From NCBI GenBank assembly GCA_037367405.1, contig JAZKJV010011400.1, positions 3,532,501 through 3,596,500 of the forward strand: a stretch of 64,000 nt of DNA, given 5' to 3'. The notes below the pieces were generated by a model. It saw only the letters and a list, made by a program, of their open reading frames with translations. It was not told the DNA's origin and did not search any database. Position numbers and translations under genes: made by a program. The DNA comes from Ottelia alismoides (Eukaryota; Streptophyta; Magnoliopsida; Alismatales; Hydrocharitaceae). This document shows, piece after piece, positions 1 to 8,432 of the stretch. Every line of letters begins with the position of its first letter. Position 1 is the first letter of the stretch.

Positions 1-459
1 GGAGCAGAAATAGATTTGACGGGCGACGTGGGTAACGCTTGCGGACATTCGTTCGGCTCAGGTGGCATCTTGGTGCGTGGTCATGCTGGTACCAAGCTGG
101 GCACTATGGCGCGAGGTGGCTTTATCGGTGTCCATGGTTCAGCCAAAGACGATTGCGCTTTAGGCCTGGCCGGGGCGGATATCGTCGTGCGTCTGTCCGT
201 GGGAGCTCGAGCTGGCCATGGCATGCGCAGCGGTAACTTGATTCTCGGCAGCGATACCGGACCAGAGCTGGGACTGGAGGCCACCGGTGGCACCATCTAC
301 CTGCGAGGTACTGCGGCGTCGATCGCCGATACGATGCGCGAAGTAAAGATGCGCGAGTCGGAAGCGATGCGCCTGGGTTTGTTGTTGGTGCGCGCAGGTA
401 TCAAGGCGGCCACCAAGGAGTTTCGTCTGTATCGTCCGCGCGGCAAGAGTGAAGGCTAA
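1..459 (+). CDS. GXGXG-domain protein, glutamate synthase domain 3-like (5' end cut by window)
   Basis: The reading frame is open to the first base of the window, so the true start lies upstream. The visible 152 residues are a run of glycine-rich turns (GNACGHSFGSGGI, GTMARGGFIGVHG, GHGMRSGNLILG, GLEATGGTIYLRG), the right-handed beta-helix pattern of the GXGXG domain found at the end of glutamate synthase large subunits and in formylmethanofuran dehydrogenase subunit C. It ends in a helical, basic tail. The next gene overlaps it by 11 bp and resembles the FMN-binding domain of glutamate synthase, so a split glutamate-synthase-like enzyme fits better than FhcC, whose usual C-terminus I do not see. 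Substrate is unknown. Confidence 0.7.
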   Translation, partial: GAEIDLTGDVGNACGHSFGSGGILVRGHAGTKLGTMARGGFIGVHGSAKDDCALGLAGADIVVRLSVGARAGHGMRSGNLILGSDTGPELGLEATGGTIYLRGTAASIADTMREVKMRESEAMRLGLLLVRAGIKAATKEFRLYRPRGKSEG

Positions 460-1480
460 GGTAGTGGCAATGCCCTGGTCCATTTTCGATGAACTGATCT
501 TTCAAGCTGGTCCGCTGGGCGAGTTACCGCCAACCACTCAGGCCAGTTTGCAGGTGCAGATTCCAGTGGGTAGCGGCGGCAAGACATATCAGCAACCTGT
601 GCCACTATTTGCCCGCCGGCCGCCCATGCCTGCTTCGGACATCAACTGGCCGGCGTACTGTGGTCTGCTAAAAGACCTGGGCATTCCATTACAAGTGCCA
701 CACTCGACCTTTGAACAATTGTCGGTAACCAATGTTCCACCGCGCTTTGCGCGCCGGCCTTACGACGAAGGTTTTCAACTGGACGAACTCGAAACGGCCG
801 ACGCCATCGAGATACGCTGCATCGCTGACTCTGCTACGCAGCGTTGGGCGCGGATGCCACTGGAGATCAGCGCCTGGCACGAACTGAAACTACTGGTTGA
901 GACATTGCGAGATGTGACCGGTGGTACAACTCCCATTGGTATCGGCATTCTGGCAGGCGATGTCTACACCGATGTGAGCAACGCCTTGGCCGCGCGTGTG
1001 GACTTTATCATGCTCGAAGCACATGCTGCCGCTGAACGACTGGAACCAGTTCAGTTGAATCAATTAGCCTGGAGCGTGGTGGCTGCTCGCATGGCAGCGA
1101 TTCAATCGAATGCGGCCGCCTGTCCCATCTTTGTCGATGCTCCGCTTGAGCAAGTGGACCACTTAATCAAGTTGCTGGCTCTGGGAGCCAGTGCTGTTTC
1201 AATCGATACGCTGGCCAGGCTGGCCCTGCCGCCTGTCATGGAACAGCCGCCAGCCGTCCCCAAAGGTATGCTCAGCGGTCTGGGCTCCCTGCCCTTGCCC
1301 GTAAAAGCGACGGCTAATGTCGAGCCATTGGCTCGCAAGTTGAATGACTTCCTCGAGCGGCTACGCAACCAGATCTTTCAACAACAGGTCGATCGTTTGA
1401 GCCTGCTGAATCGCGATCACTTGAGAGCCTTGACCGATCAGGCGGCCAAACTGTGTGCGGTTCGACAGTTGGAACACTAG
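449..1480 (+). CDS. Degenerate glutamate synthase FMN-domain-like protein
   Basis: A 343-residue protein starting at a GTG that overlaps the upstream gene; an ATG at 470 is an alternative start. The middle and C-terminal parts follow the FMN-binding TIM barrel of glutamate synthase domain 2: 'PIGIGILAGDVYTDVSNAL' matches the GGDV strand-helix, 'VDFIMLEA' the strand normally followed by a GGTGA loop, and 'LLALGASAVSID' the late ALGADAV strand. The GGTGA loop is replaced by 'HAAAERLEP', and no Cys cluster for an Fe-S centre is visible. It is therefore a diverged homologue that may have lost glutamate synthase chemistry. Pairing with the GXGXG protein suggests the two act together. Confidence 0.6.
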   Translation: MKAKVVAMPWSIFDELIFQAGPLGELPPTTQASLQVQIPVGSGGKTYQQPVPLFARRPPMPASDINWPAYCGLLKDLGIPLQVPHSTFEQLSVTNVPPRFARRPYDEGFQLDELETADAIEIRCIADSATQRWARMPLEISAWHELKLLVETLRDVTGGTTPIGIGILAGDVYTDVSNALAARVDFIMLEAHAAAERLEPVQLNQLAWSVVAARMAAIQSNAAACPIFVDAPLEQVDHLIKLLALGASAVSIDTLARLALPPVMEQPPAVPKGMLSGLGSLPLPVKATANVEPLARKLNDFLERLRNQIFQQQVDRLSLLNRDHLRALTDQAAKLCAVRQLEH

Positions 1481-1674
1481 CTTGGGGTAGCCACAGCGAA
1501 CGATTGCCGATGAGCCACTGAATTCAGTAATCAACGTTGTGTGTTTGGCTCCCCCGAAATGAGAGTCATTGCAGCGGTTTGAATAACAGACATATAATCG
1601 CCGACCAGCAGCGGTATGCGGATGTCGCTCAAGGAAGAGTTTGTTTCTGGTTGTCTGTTAATGGAGATCCGCAC

Positions 1675-1854
1675 ATGATTCGCGCCCCGAGACTCGCTTT
1701 GTGGTTGTCTGGCTCGCTGCTTCTGATGAGCTTTGCAACCTGCTATGACTGTTACAAATACATAGAACCAGACAAGGCTCCAGGGCTTCCCCCAACGCGT
1801 TTAACGGCGCAGTCGCCTGCTACGGATACAGTGGCTGATGCTTCGCGCAGTTAG
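1675..1854 (+). CDS. Small exported protein, unknown function
   Basis: A 59-residue product. The ATG is preceded by GGAG about 8 nt upstream; a longer in-frame extension from 1537 has no such site and looks non-coding. Residues 1-25 form a signal-peptide-like segment (basic start, then a hydrophobic stretch ending near 'MSFATCYDC'), followed by a short polar, Thr/Ala-rich tail. The stop codon TAG is made from two bases of target-site TTA plus the first base of the adjacent MITE-like element, so the present C-terminus may have been created by that insertion. I do not recognise the family. Confidence 0.45.
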   Translation: MIRAPRLALWLSGSLLLMSFATCYDCYKYIEPDKAPGLPPTRLTAQSPATDTVADASRS

Positions 1855-2142
1855 GCACTGCAAAACAGTAAACTACCGAACATATATTGAGAAAGAGATG
1901 ACTTTCCCGCGAATGTGTCGTCGATGATTACTGAGTCCTCCACCAGAAAACAAATTGTCCGCCAATCAGGCGAATGGTTCTATGCTCGGATTACTTCAAC
2001 GGTTACAGGCCCGAAAAAGAAGTCACCAGCTCAGGCTTGAACCATGTTGATATCCATCGAAATTGCCTCCCAGGCAACTGGCGCTCGACAATATTGTCCA
2101 ATGGTAGAGTGTGAGTTCGGTAGTTTATTGTTTTGCAGTGCC
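1854..2142. mobile_element. MITE-like element, 289 bp, 28-bp terminal inverted repeats
   Basis: The left end (1854-1881, starting GGCACTGCAAAAC) and the right end (2115-2142, ending GTTTTGCAGTGCC) are inverted copies matching at 27 of 28 positions. The element is flanked by the trinucleotide TTA on both sides (1851-1853 and 2143-2145), as expected for a 3-bp target duplication. It fills the space between two converging genes and forms or abuts both stop codons. The inside has no transposase; the only open frame is a 38-codon one at 1924-2040 that I cannot assign. A small non-autonomous element is the best reading. A 3-bp TNA duplication is known for some IS5-group elements, but I cannot name the parent. 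Confidence 0.65.
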
Positions 2143-3189
2143 TTAGAGTTTACTGATCAGTTCCAGTTCGTGCCGGTCGACCAGCAATAGCTCCAGCTTG
2201 TCTGTTCGACTGGCCACTGGCAGAGCGCTGCTGGGCACATGCCATATATTGCGAAACACCACTGGATCGCCATGGTCTTGTAACCACAACGGCAGCGGAT
2301 CGGGACCTTCTTCTTTGCCCGCTCCGGTTTTGGCGGTGACAGTCGTGTGGTAATGAACCGGAACGCCATTGTGGATGACCGTAACTTCCGTGCTGGCGAT
2401 TTTCTTGCCACCTGAAAAGACAGCAGGTTTAAAAAAGATGTCGTAGGTTTGCCAGACCAAGGGTGGCAGGGCCATATTCAAATCGGGGCGGCGTTGCCGG
2501 TAGATCGCGCCGCATTCGTTTTCCACTCCTTCCAGCGCGAAGGAGTCGAGTACTTGGATCTCGTAGCGGCGTTGCAGATAGACACCGCTGTTGCCACGTT
2601 TTTGGCCACTGCTACCAGGCATGTACGGCGTGCGAAACTCGACGTGCAAATGACCACCGACCAGTGGTTGCACTGTTTCACAGCCCATCTTCAGCCAGCC
2701 TTCGTCGGTCACTTGTGCATCTTTCCAGGCCGACGTATCGCTGCCGTTAAAGAGTATGCGGGCTCCGATGGGCGCTGGTTTATCTTGAGTGACGCTGCGC
2801 CTGGCGATCTTGCGCAACTGGATCTCGCGTCCATCGGCTTCGACCAGCAGGACGCGATTACCCGATGACCGGACCTGCCGCCCCTGGCCTGACTGACTGC
2901 GCAGCGTAATACCTTGGCTGTCCAGGTGGCCACTGACCATTTCCGGCTGGCTGGTTCCCCAGCCCATGCCCGGCAGTCCACCCGAATAGATCTTGGCAAA
3001 GATCGGCTGATCGCCAGCTTGCGTCGAGATCCGCACGCCCACTGGCCCGGCCGGCGTATCGCCTGTGTACTCGCCGATGTATTGATAATGCGCGTCGACT
3101 TGACGCAGATCAGTGATCGCCGGGTCACCAGCGTGCAAGCTGGCGGAGAGGGTTGCGGCCAGGGCGAGGAAGCAGAGAAAGCGTTTCAT
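2143..3189 (-). CDS. Secreted DUF1080 (3-keto-disaccharide hydrolase) protein
   Basis: A 348-residue protein with a clear signal peptide (MKRFLCFLALAATLSASLHA). The first ~125 residues are a separate beta-rich part; from about residue 140 the protein shows the DUF1080 lectin-like fold, with 'LFNGSDTSAWK', 'HVEFRTPY', 'NSGVYLQRRYEIQVLDS' and a late 'VHYHTTV'. The family is abundant in planctomycetes and is linked to hydrolysis of 3-keto-glucosides or to sugar binding outside the cytoplasm. Its TAA stop lies exactly in the target duplication of the neighbouring MITE-like element. It lies downstream of an acyltransferase gene and galE on the same strand, but a 72-bp gap leaves co-transcription open. 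Confidence 0.85.
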   Translation of the reverse strand: MKRFLCFLALAATLSASLHAGDPAITDLRQVDAHYQYIGEYTGDTPAGPVGVRISTQAGDQPIFAKIYSGGLPGMGWGTSQPEMVSGHLDSQGITLRSQSGQGRQVRSSGNRVLLVEADGREIQLRKIARRSVTQDKPAPIGARILFNGSDTSAWKDAQVTDEGWLKMGCETVQPLVGGHLHVEFRTPYMPGSSGQKRGNSGVYLQRRYEIQVLDSFALEGVENECGAIYRQRRPDLNMALPPLVWQTYDIFFKPAVFSGGKKIASTEVTVIHNGVPVHYHTTVTAKTGAGKEEGPDPLPLWLQDHGDPVVFRNIWHVPSSALPVASRTDKLELLLVDRHELELISKL

Positions 3190-3261
3190 GTTCGAGGACT
3201 GCAGGCAGAGGAGGGAGTTGGTGGATCGGTGCTGAGTACTATAGTAATCGCTGGCAGCCAG

Positions 3262-4473
3262 TTAAGGAAACGCAGGGGCTTCCGCAGCCAGCTGGTCAAG
3301 CATGGCCTGCAGGTGGCAGCGCAGATCGACCATGACCGGATCTTCCTGTTCGCGGGGAGCTTTATCGGCAGGGACTGTAATGGCGGGACCAATTTGAATG
3401 ACTGCGTGCAAGCCCCGATGCACGCGGGTGCGATCTGTCAGATCTTCTTCGAATCGTTCCACGGTCTCCAGTACGCGCGTGACCGTGGTAGGTGGTGTCA
3501 AGTATCCAGGGGGATATGAAGCGACCTGCTGCGCCAGGTAGATGGCTTTCAAGTCTTGCCACAATGGTTCGCGATGTTCGGGCGTCAGTTCGCTGTGCGT
3601 CAAGTTGGGAACGATCTTCATACGCAGGGCTTTGATGCGCGGAATAAGCCGTTCTGCGGAGCGGCTGCCCAACCACTTCTCCTCGAGCGGTCCCAGCAGA
3701 TGATCGACCAGGCCCTGTTGACGCTGCGTGACGGTGCCCTCTTGAGGACCACCCAGGTATTCGATCTCTTTCAGCGAGAGCAAGGCGAGCGAGATCTTGT
3801 TGATGCGCTGCAACAGACAAGCCGAAGGTCGAGGAGACCAGGTCAATCGCTGCTCGATCTCTTCGACTACCGGAGTTACCGCGCGGCGTACATCACCGCG
3901 GTACAGATACTTGATCGCTACGGGATGGATCAACACCTGACCGCCATCTTTCTTGTGCCGTTTTCGAGCGGCCGTGCGCGCCAGGAATGAGACGCCTTCC
4001 AGTAGGGGTTGCAACAGGTCATTGGTTCGAAAGACCGCGCCTTCAGGGAAAACAATCAACGGTCGAACCGCTTCCACCAAGGCATCGACAGCGGTGTCTA
4101 ATGACTGGCGATCAAGGCCTTCGCGATAAACACTAAAGCCGCCCATGGCCCGGATTCCAAAGGCTTGCAGAGGTGTTTGATTGAACAAGTGCCAACTGGC
4201 CATGGCATACACATGGCGTTTGATCTCGCGGGCAACCCAACCCATTGCCAGCGGGTCGGCATAGCGACAATGGTTCGGGGCCAAGAGCACCCCGGCGCCA
4301 TTGCGCAGCGACTCCTTGAGCAGATCTATACTGCGCAGCTCATATGAATCAACGCCTTCGTATTTAGCCAGATATCGATCGGTCAGCCGCAGAGTCTGAA
4401 TCATCGAAGGCAGAAAATTGCCTCGATGCGGTGGAATAAACCGATATGGCTTTTCAACGATGATGTTCTGCAT
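3262..4473 (-). CDS. 1-acylglycerol-phosphate acyltransferase family protein (PlsC-like)
   Basis: A 403-residue protein with the acyltransferase HX4D motif (H68 and D73 in 'NHCRYAD') and the acceptor-binding 'FPEG' at about 142-145. These are the diagnostic motifs of the PlsC/LPLAT family that acylates lysophosphatidic acid at the membrane. At 403 residues it is clearly longer than a typical PlsC (about 240); the extra ~200 residues at the C-terminus are polar, contain no obvious membrane segment and are unassigned. It follows galE by 23 bp on the same strand, so the two are probably co-transcribed. Confidence 0.85.
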   Translation of the reverse strand: MQNIIVEKPYRFIPPHRGNFLPSMIQTLRLTDRYLAKYEGVDSYELRSIDLLKESLRNGAGVLLAPNHCRYADPLAMGWVAREIKRHVYAMASWHLFNQTPLQAFGIRAMGGFSVYREGLDRQSLDTAVDALVEAVRPLIVFPEGAVFRTNDLLQPLLEGVSFLARTAARKRHKKDGGQVLIHPVAIKYLYRGDVRRAVTPVVEEIEQRLTWSPRPSACLLQRINKISLALLSLKEIEYLGGPQEGTVTQRQQGLVDHLLGPLEEKWLGSRSAERLIPRIKALRMKIVPNLTHSELTPEHREPLWQDLKAIYLAQQVASYPPGYLTPPTTVTRVLETVERFEEDLTDRTRVHRGLHAVIQIGPAITVPADKAPREQEDPVMVDLRCHLQAMLDQLAAEAPAFP

Positions 4474-4496
4474 CGGAGACGACCAACCCCATCAGC

Positions 4497-5480
4497 TCAA
4501 GTGCTGTAGCCTCGCGGATGCGACTGGTGCCAATTCCAAGCCGTCCGCACGATATCTTCGATATCAATATAGTTGGGTTTCCAATTGAGCGTCTGTTGAG
4601 CCAGCGAACTATCGGCCACCAGTTCGGCCGGGTCGCCAGCGCGGCGCGGCGCCACGACGGCGGGAATCGGATGACCGGTCACCTTGCGGCAAGCGGCGAT
4701 GACCTCTTGGACGCTGTGGCCTTTGCCAGTGCCGAGGTTCATTTGCAGGTTCGTACCTGGTTTCAGCAGTTGTAAAGCCTTGAGGTGGGCTGAGCCTAAA
4801 TCGTCGACGTGAATGTAGTCGCGTATGCAGGTACCATCACGCGTTGGATAGTCATCGCCATAGACGGAAATCGATTCACGCTGGCCCAAGGCAACTTGCA
4901 ACACGATAGGGATCAAGTGAGTTTCCGGGTCGTGATCTTCACCAATGGTACCATCGGGATGCGCACCGGATGCATTGAAGTACCGCAACGCCGCGCAGCC
5001 AAAGCCGTACGCAGTGGCATAGTCTTGCAGGGCTTTTTCAATCACCAGCTTGGTAAAGCCATAAGGGTTGATCGGTTGTTGAGGAGTGGTTTCGACGATC
5101 GGTATGACCTCTGGCTGGCCATAGGTGGCTGTAGTGCTCGAGAACACGATCCGCCATACGCCGGCAGACCGCATGGCTTCCAGCAGTTCGAGCGTAGCGG
5201 TGACATTGTTTTGGTAGTAGATGGCGGGATGGTTAACCGATTCATTGACCAGGGCGAAAGCGGCAAAGTGCATAACCGCTTCGATTTCGTAATCGCGAAA
5301 CACGCTGATCAGGCGAGCGCGATCGGCCAGCTCACCTTCGATCAAGCGGCCTGGAGGTACACACTGACGATGACCGCGAGAGAGATTGTCATAGATCCAG
5401 ACTTCGTTGCCTTGAGCGATCAATTGACGTACGGTATGGCTGCCGACATATCCTGCCCCGCCGATTACCAATATCTTCAT
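4497..5480 (-). CDS. galE: UDP-glucose 4-epimerase
   Basis: A 327-residue extended SDR. The N-terminus carries the NAD-binding 'GGAGYVGSH' (residues 7-15), the catalytic 'SSTTATYG' near 114-121, and the Tyr/Lys pair Y140 and K144 in 'YGFTK'. 'RYFNASGA' and 'RDGTCIRDYIHVDD' are characteristic of GalE, which interconverts UDP-glucose and UDP-galactose for envelope polysaccharide synthesis. Length is normal for the family. The gene is divergent from the Xer recombinase gene, with about 150 bp between starts. Confidence 0.95.
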   Translation of the reverse strand: MKILVIGGAGYVGSHTVRQLIAQGNEVWIYDNLSRGHRQCVPPGRLIEGELADRARLISVFRDYEIEAVMHFAAFALVNESVNHPAIYYQNNVTATLELLEAMRSAGVWRIVFSSTTATYGQPEVIPIVETTPQQPINPYGFTKLVIEKALQDYATAYGFGCAALRYFNASGAHPDGTIGEDHDPETHLIPIVLQVALGQRESISVYGDDYPTRDGTCIRDYIHVDDLGSAHLKALQLLKPGTNLQMNLGTGKGHSVQEVIAACRKVTGHPIPAVVAPRRAGDPAELVADSSLAQQTLNWKPNYIDIEDIVRTAWNWHQSHPRGYST

Positions 5481-5626
5481 TACCTATACCTCAAAGTTGT
5501 TGTTAGCGGTATCGACGACCACGATCACGGTCGCGCTCGCCACTTGCTGGACGATTCAGTAAGGGCACGCTTGGGGATCGGCCGATCGGCACAAGAACCT
5601 GATGCCAAAAGCGAGGACCCAGTCAA

Positions 5627-6586
5627 ATGCCTCCCAGTAAACTGCAACGCCTCCGGCAAGAAGGTCGCGCCGCTCCGGAAGTCCCAGCCGCTAAACCATC
5701 TGCCGATTGGCATCAAAAGTTTACCGATTATTTGCGTTCAGAGTGTCACCTCTCGGAAAACACGGTGGCCGCATATGGTCGCGACCTGAAAAAATTACTG
5801 CTGTGGCTAGGCTCGCGACCGGTCGCCAGGCTCAAGCTGAATGACCTTTCAGATTTTATTGCCAGCTTGCAACGCGATAAACTGGCCCCTAGCAGCATCT
5901 CCCGCGCCATTGTCGCCACCAGGATGTTCTTCAAGTATCTGCAACTGGAAGGCGTTATCCAGGATAATCCCACGGAATTGCTGGCCACACAAAAGATGTG
6001 GCAGCGTATCCCCAAGGTCCTGACACCAGCCGCTGTCGACCGATTCCTGGCAGCCCCCAAACGTTATGACCTGCAAGGTTTGCGCGATCGAGCCATCTTG
6101 GAACTGCTGTATGCCACTGGTTGCCGCGTCAGCGAAGTTTCCAATCTGTTGCTGGCCAATGTCCATCTGAAAGAAGGTTACTGCCAGGTCGAAGGTAAAG
6201 GCTCTAAACAACGCATGGTACCGCTGAACCGCCGGGCGGTGGAAGCGATCACCGAGTACCTGCAAGGTCCCAGGCCAGGTCTGGTGGGCCAGCGCGATCC
6301 GCAATCGGTGCCCTGGCTGATTCTCTCACGCAGCGGCCGACGGCTGCGGCGCGAAGCCATTTGGGAACTGGTCAAAAGGTATGCCCTGCGCGTCGATGTC
6401 GATCCATCGATCAGTCCTCACACCATGCGGCACAGCTTTGCCACGCACCTACTGGCCGGCGGCGCCGACCTGCGACAAATCCAAGAGATGTTAGGGCACG
6501 CGAGCATTCAGACGACCCAGATCTATACCCAAGTGGAAACCTCGCGCTTGAAACGCATCCATGCCAAGTTTCATCCGCGCGCCTAA
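5627..6586 (+). CDS. Tyrosine recombinase, XerC/XerD type
   Basis: A 319-residue protein with an N-terminal SAM-like core-binding domain (about 30-115) and a C-terminal catalytic domain. The active-site set is complete: Arg in 'ATGCRVSE', Lys in 'KGSKQRM', the HxxR box in 'HTMRHSFATHL', His in 'LGHASIQTT' and the nucleophile Tyr in 'QIYTQV'. Length and order match XerC/XerD, which resolve chromosome dimers at dif; the sequence alone does not separate XerC from XerD. No dif-like site or integrase context was recognised, so a housekeeping role is more likely than phage integration. Confidence 0.9.
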   Translation: MPPSKLQRLRQEGRAAPEVPAAKPSADWHQKFTDYLRSECHLSENTVAAYGRDLKKLLLWLGSRPVARLKLNDLSDFIASLQRDKLAPSSISRAIVATRMFFKYLQLEGVIQDNPTELLATQKMWQRIPKVLTPAAVDRFLAAPKRYDLQGLRDRAILELLYATGCRVSEVSNLLLANVHLKEGYCQVEGKGSKQRMVPLNRRAVEAITEYLQGPRPGLVGQRDPQSVPWLILSRSGRRLRREAIWELVKRYALRVDVDPSISPHTMRHSFATHLLAGGADLRQIQEMLGHASIQTTQIYTQVETSRLKRIHAKFHPRA

Positions 6587-6688
6587 TGGCACAGCGCCAA
6601 TTGGCAAACTCCGGAAGGAGGCGCGTTGCCGAAGGTGAACGGTTTGAAGTGCCAGCTGCCCCCTCCCGAATCTTCGCCTAACCGGCAA

Positions 6689-7444
6689 TCACTTCTTCCG
6701 CTTGGGTTTGGCATCGGCTGGATCTTTAGCGCCGGGATCTTTGGCACCGGCACCTGCGTCTTTACCACCGGCTGGCGCGTTGTTGGGCGCCAGCGCGTTA
6801 GGATCTTGGGGCGCGTTGGGATCATTGGGGGCTTTCAACGCCTTGCCCGGACCGCCTCCGGCTGCGGCGGGCTTTTTAGGTGGTGCGTCGTTGATCTGGT
6901 AGTTTCGAATTGGGCCGCCACCGACAAAGACCAGCGAGCCGAGCTGCGCCTGAGAACTGCTCTCGGCTGATTTGTTCCAAGGCACCGTGTAAGCGGCAAA
7001 CCTGCCGCTGCTGACATCGGTGATATAGACCAGGCAATTGCCGGGGCGCATGTTGGAACTGGTGCGATTGGTGATGGCAGCGCCGGTGACCATCAAGTAC
7101 TGACCACTCTTGCCGGACGAGGGCAATTGAGATTGGATGTTGGTAAAGTAACGCGCGCCAAAGGCACCGGAGCGTGGATAATAAACCAGGCACTGCAGAT
7201 CGCCGGTCAGAAAGTCCAGGAAGAACACGCCTTCGGCTTCATCGCTGACCGCGCCGGTAGCCACCGCCATGTTGGTGCCGCTGGCGGCTGTCGAGACGCG
7301 ATTCAAATCCAACAACATCGATGCGGGTTGAACGCTGCGGCCGTACCAGTAACCAATGCCCATAGCTGCCGCCAGCATTAACATGCCTGCAGCTCCCAGA
7401 TACACACCAGTACGAACGTCACGATTGGTCAGCATGGTTGACAT
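6689..7444 (-). CDS. Membrane-anchored protein, unknown function, Lys/Pro/Ala-rich tail
   Basis: A 251-residue product. I place the start at an ATG 7 bp beyond the stop of the upstream parvulin gene; the frame runs further but into that gene. One transmembrane segment (about 12-33, 'VYLGAAGMLMLAAAMGIGYW') anchors a globular domain of about 130 residues containing 'GVFFLDFLTGDLQCLVY' and 'GNCLVYITDVSSGRFAAY'. The last ~60 residues are low-complexity (PKKPAAAGG, repeated KDPG/AKDP, ending PKRKK). I do not recognise a named family. Tight spacing with the parvulin and the 8433-9779 gene suggests one envelope-related operon. Confidence 0.7.
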   Translation of the reverse strand: MSTMLTNRDVRTGVYLGAAGMLMLAAAMGIGYWYGRSVQPASMLLDLNRVSTAASGTNMAVATGAVSDEAEGVFFLDFLTGDLQCLVYYPRSGAFGARYFTNIQSQLPSSGKSGQYLMVTGAAITNRTSSNMRPGNCLVYITDVSSGRFAAYTVPWNKSAESSSQAQLGSLVFVGGGPIRNYQINDAPPKKPAAAGGGPGKALKAPNDPNAPQDPNALAPNNAPAGGKDAGAGAKDPGAKDPADAKPKRKK

Positions 7445-7451
7445 GGTGCTC

Positions 7452-8426
7452 TCATTTAGCCTGCCATACAAGCGGCATATCTTTAGCAGATTTCTGTGCC
7501 AGGAAGTCGAGCAAGTAGACCAGCGTATGTTTGCGGACATCGTCTCTGGCCTCGTCGAAGGTGCGCTGGCCAGGTTCTATCTTAATTACTCGCAGCAAAT
7601 GAACGGCGCTGGTACTGTCAAACGGCTCGGTAAATTTTCCGGCCGGGGTTTTCAGGACATGATCGATGATCTTGGGCATTAAAGGTCCGTTACCGGTCAA
7701 CCACAAAGGGCCGGCTTGTGGCCGGGCTTCGGCGACGTTTTGAGGGCCCACAAGCTGTTCAAGAGCCTCGTCGAGGGTCAGTTGGCCATCGATCATTTGC
7801 TGGCGTATGCCCAGAAGTTTTTCATGAGCCGCCTGCCGCTCTTTCGATTGGCCAGGAGCAACTTGCAGCCACACATGTTCGACTTCGAAACGCGTGCCAT
7901 CGAAGCGGCCGCGCTGCTTCTTGAAATGCTTTTCCAGGTTTTGATCGGTCATGGCGGTTTGAAGATAAGCGGGCCACGACAGGCGAAAAGCCAGGAACTC
8001 CCGATAGTTTTCTGGTGAAACGTGAGCCGCCTCGGCCCGCGCGGCCAGCGCCTGAGCGGCCGAGAGTTTCAGTTCCGGTGGCGAGTTATCCAACAACCAC
8101 TTGTCGATGACGGAATCGGGTACACGTTTCTTGCTCTTTTTCAGGCTCTCGAGCGCTTGCCGACGCTGGGCAATGATATCGACTGCGGCCATCAAGACCG
8201 GCTCGGGGACCGGTGGCAAGTCGCTGCGCGAACTGGCAGTGCGCCCCAGTTCCAAGTCGACATCGGCTACCGTGATCAAGCTCTCGCCCACGCTGGCCAG
8301 TACGCGCGTGGGCTGGCTGGAAAGGTCCTTTGATTCTTTGCCAGGCGTGCTGGCCCCTGGAGCTTGAGCCAGGGCGATAGACCATCCCAGGCAACAAACG
8401 AACAAGCAAACACAAACTGTTTTCAT
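7452..8426 (-). CDS. Exported parvulin-type peptidyl-prolyl isomerase (SurA/PpiC-like)
   Basis: A 324-residue protein with a signal peptide (MKTVCVCLFVCCLGWSIALA). An N-terminal helical chaperone-like part (about 45-170) is followed by a PpiC-type rotamase domain (about 180-290), seen in 'FEVEHVWLQV', 'LTLDEALEQL', 'GPLWLTGNGPLMPKIIDHVLKT' and 'VHLLRVIKIEPG'. Such proteins assist folding of exported proteins. The stop is 7 bp from the start of the membrane-anchored gene downstream and the start is 6 bp from the stop of the upstream gene, so the three form an operon. The rotamase part is diverged; activity is inferred. Confidence 0.8.
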   Translation of the reverse strand: MKTVCVCLFVCCLGWSIALAQAPGASTPGKESKDLSSQPTRVLASVGESLITVADVDLELGRTASSRSDLPPVPEPVLMAAVDIIAQRRQALESLKKSKKRVPDSVIDKWLLDNSPPELKLSAAQALAARAEAAHVSPENYREFLAFRLSWPAYLQTAMTDQNLEKHFKKQRGRFDGTRFEVEHVWLQVAPGQSKERQAAHEKLLGIRQQMIDGQLTLDEALEQLVGPQNVAEARPQAGPLWLTGNGPLMPKIIDHVLKTPAGKFTEPFDSTSAVHLLRVIKIEPGQRTFDEARDDVRKHTLVYLLDFLAQKSAKDMPLVWQAK

Positions 8427-8432
8427 AGTGGC

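Noticed and set aside
1..459. FhcC (formylmethanofuran dehydrogenase subunit C)
   Set aside because: The C-terminal tail does not look like FhcC, and the overlapping neighbour resembles glutamate synthase; kept as GXGXG-domain protein.
5627..6586. Xer-type recombinase as a phage or island integrase
   Set aside because: Length and motifs match housekeeping XerC/D, and no attachment repeats, tRNA or phage genes lie around it.
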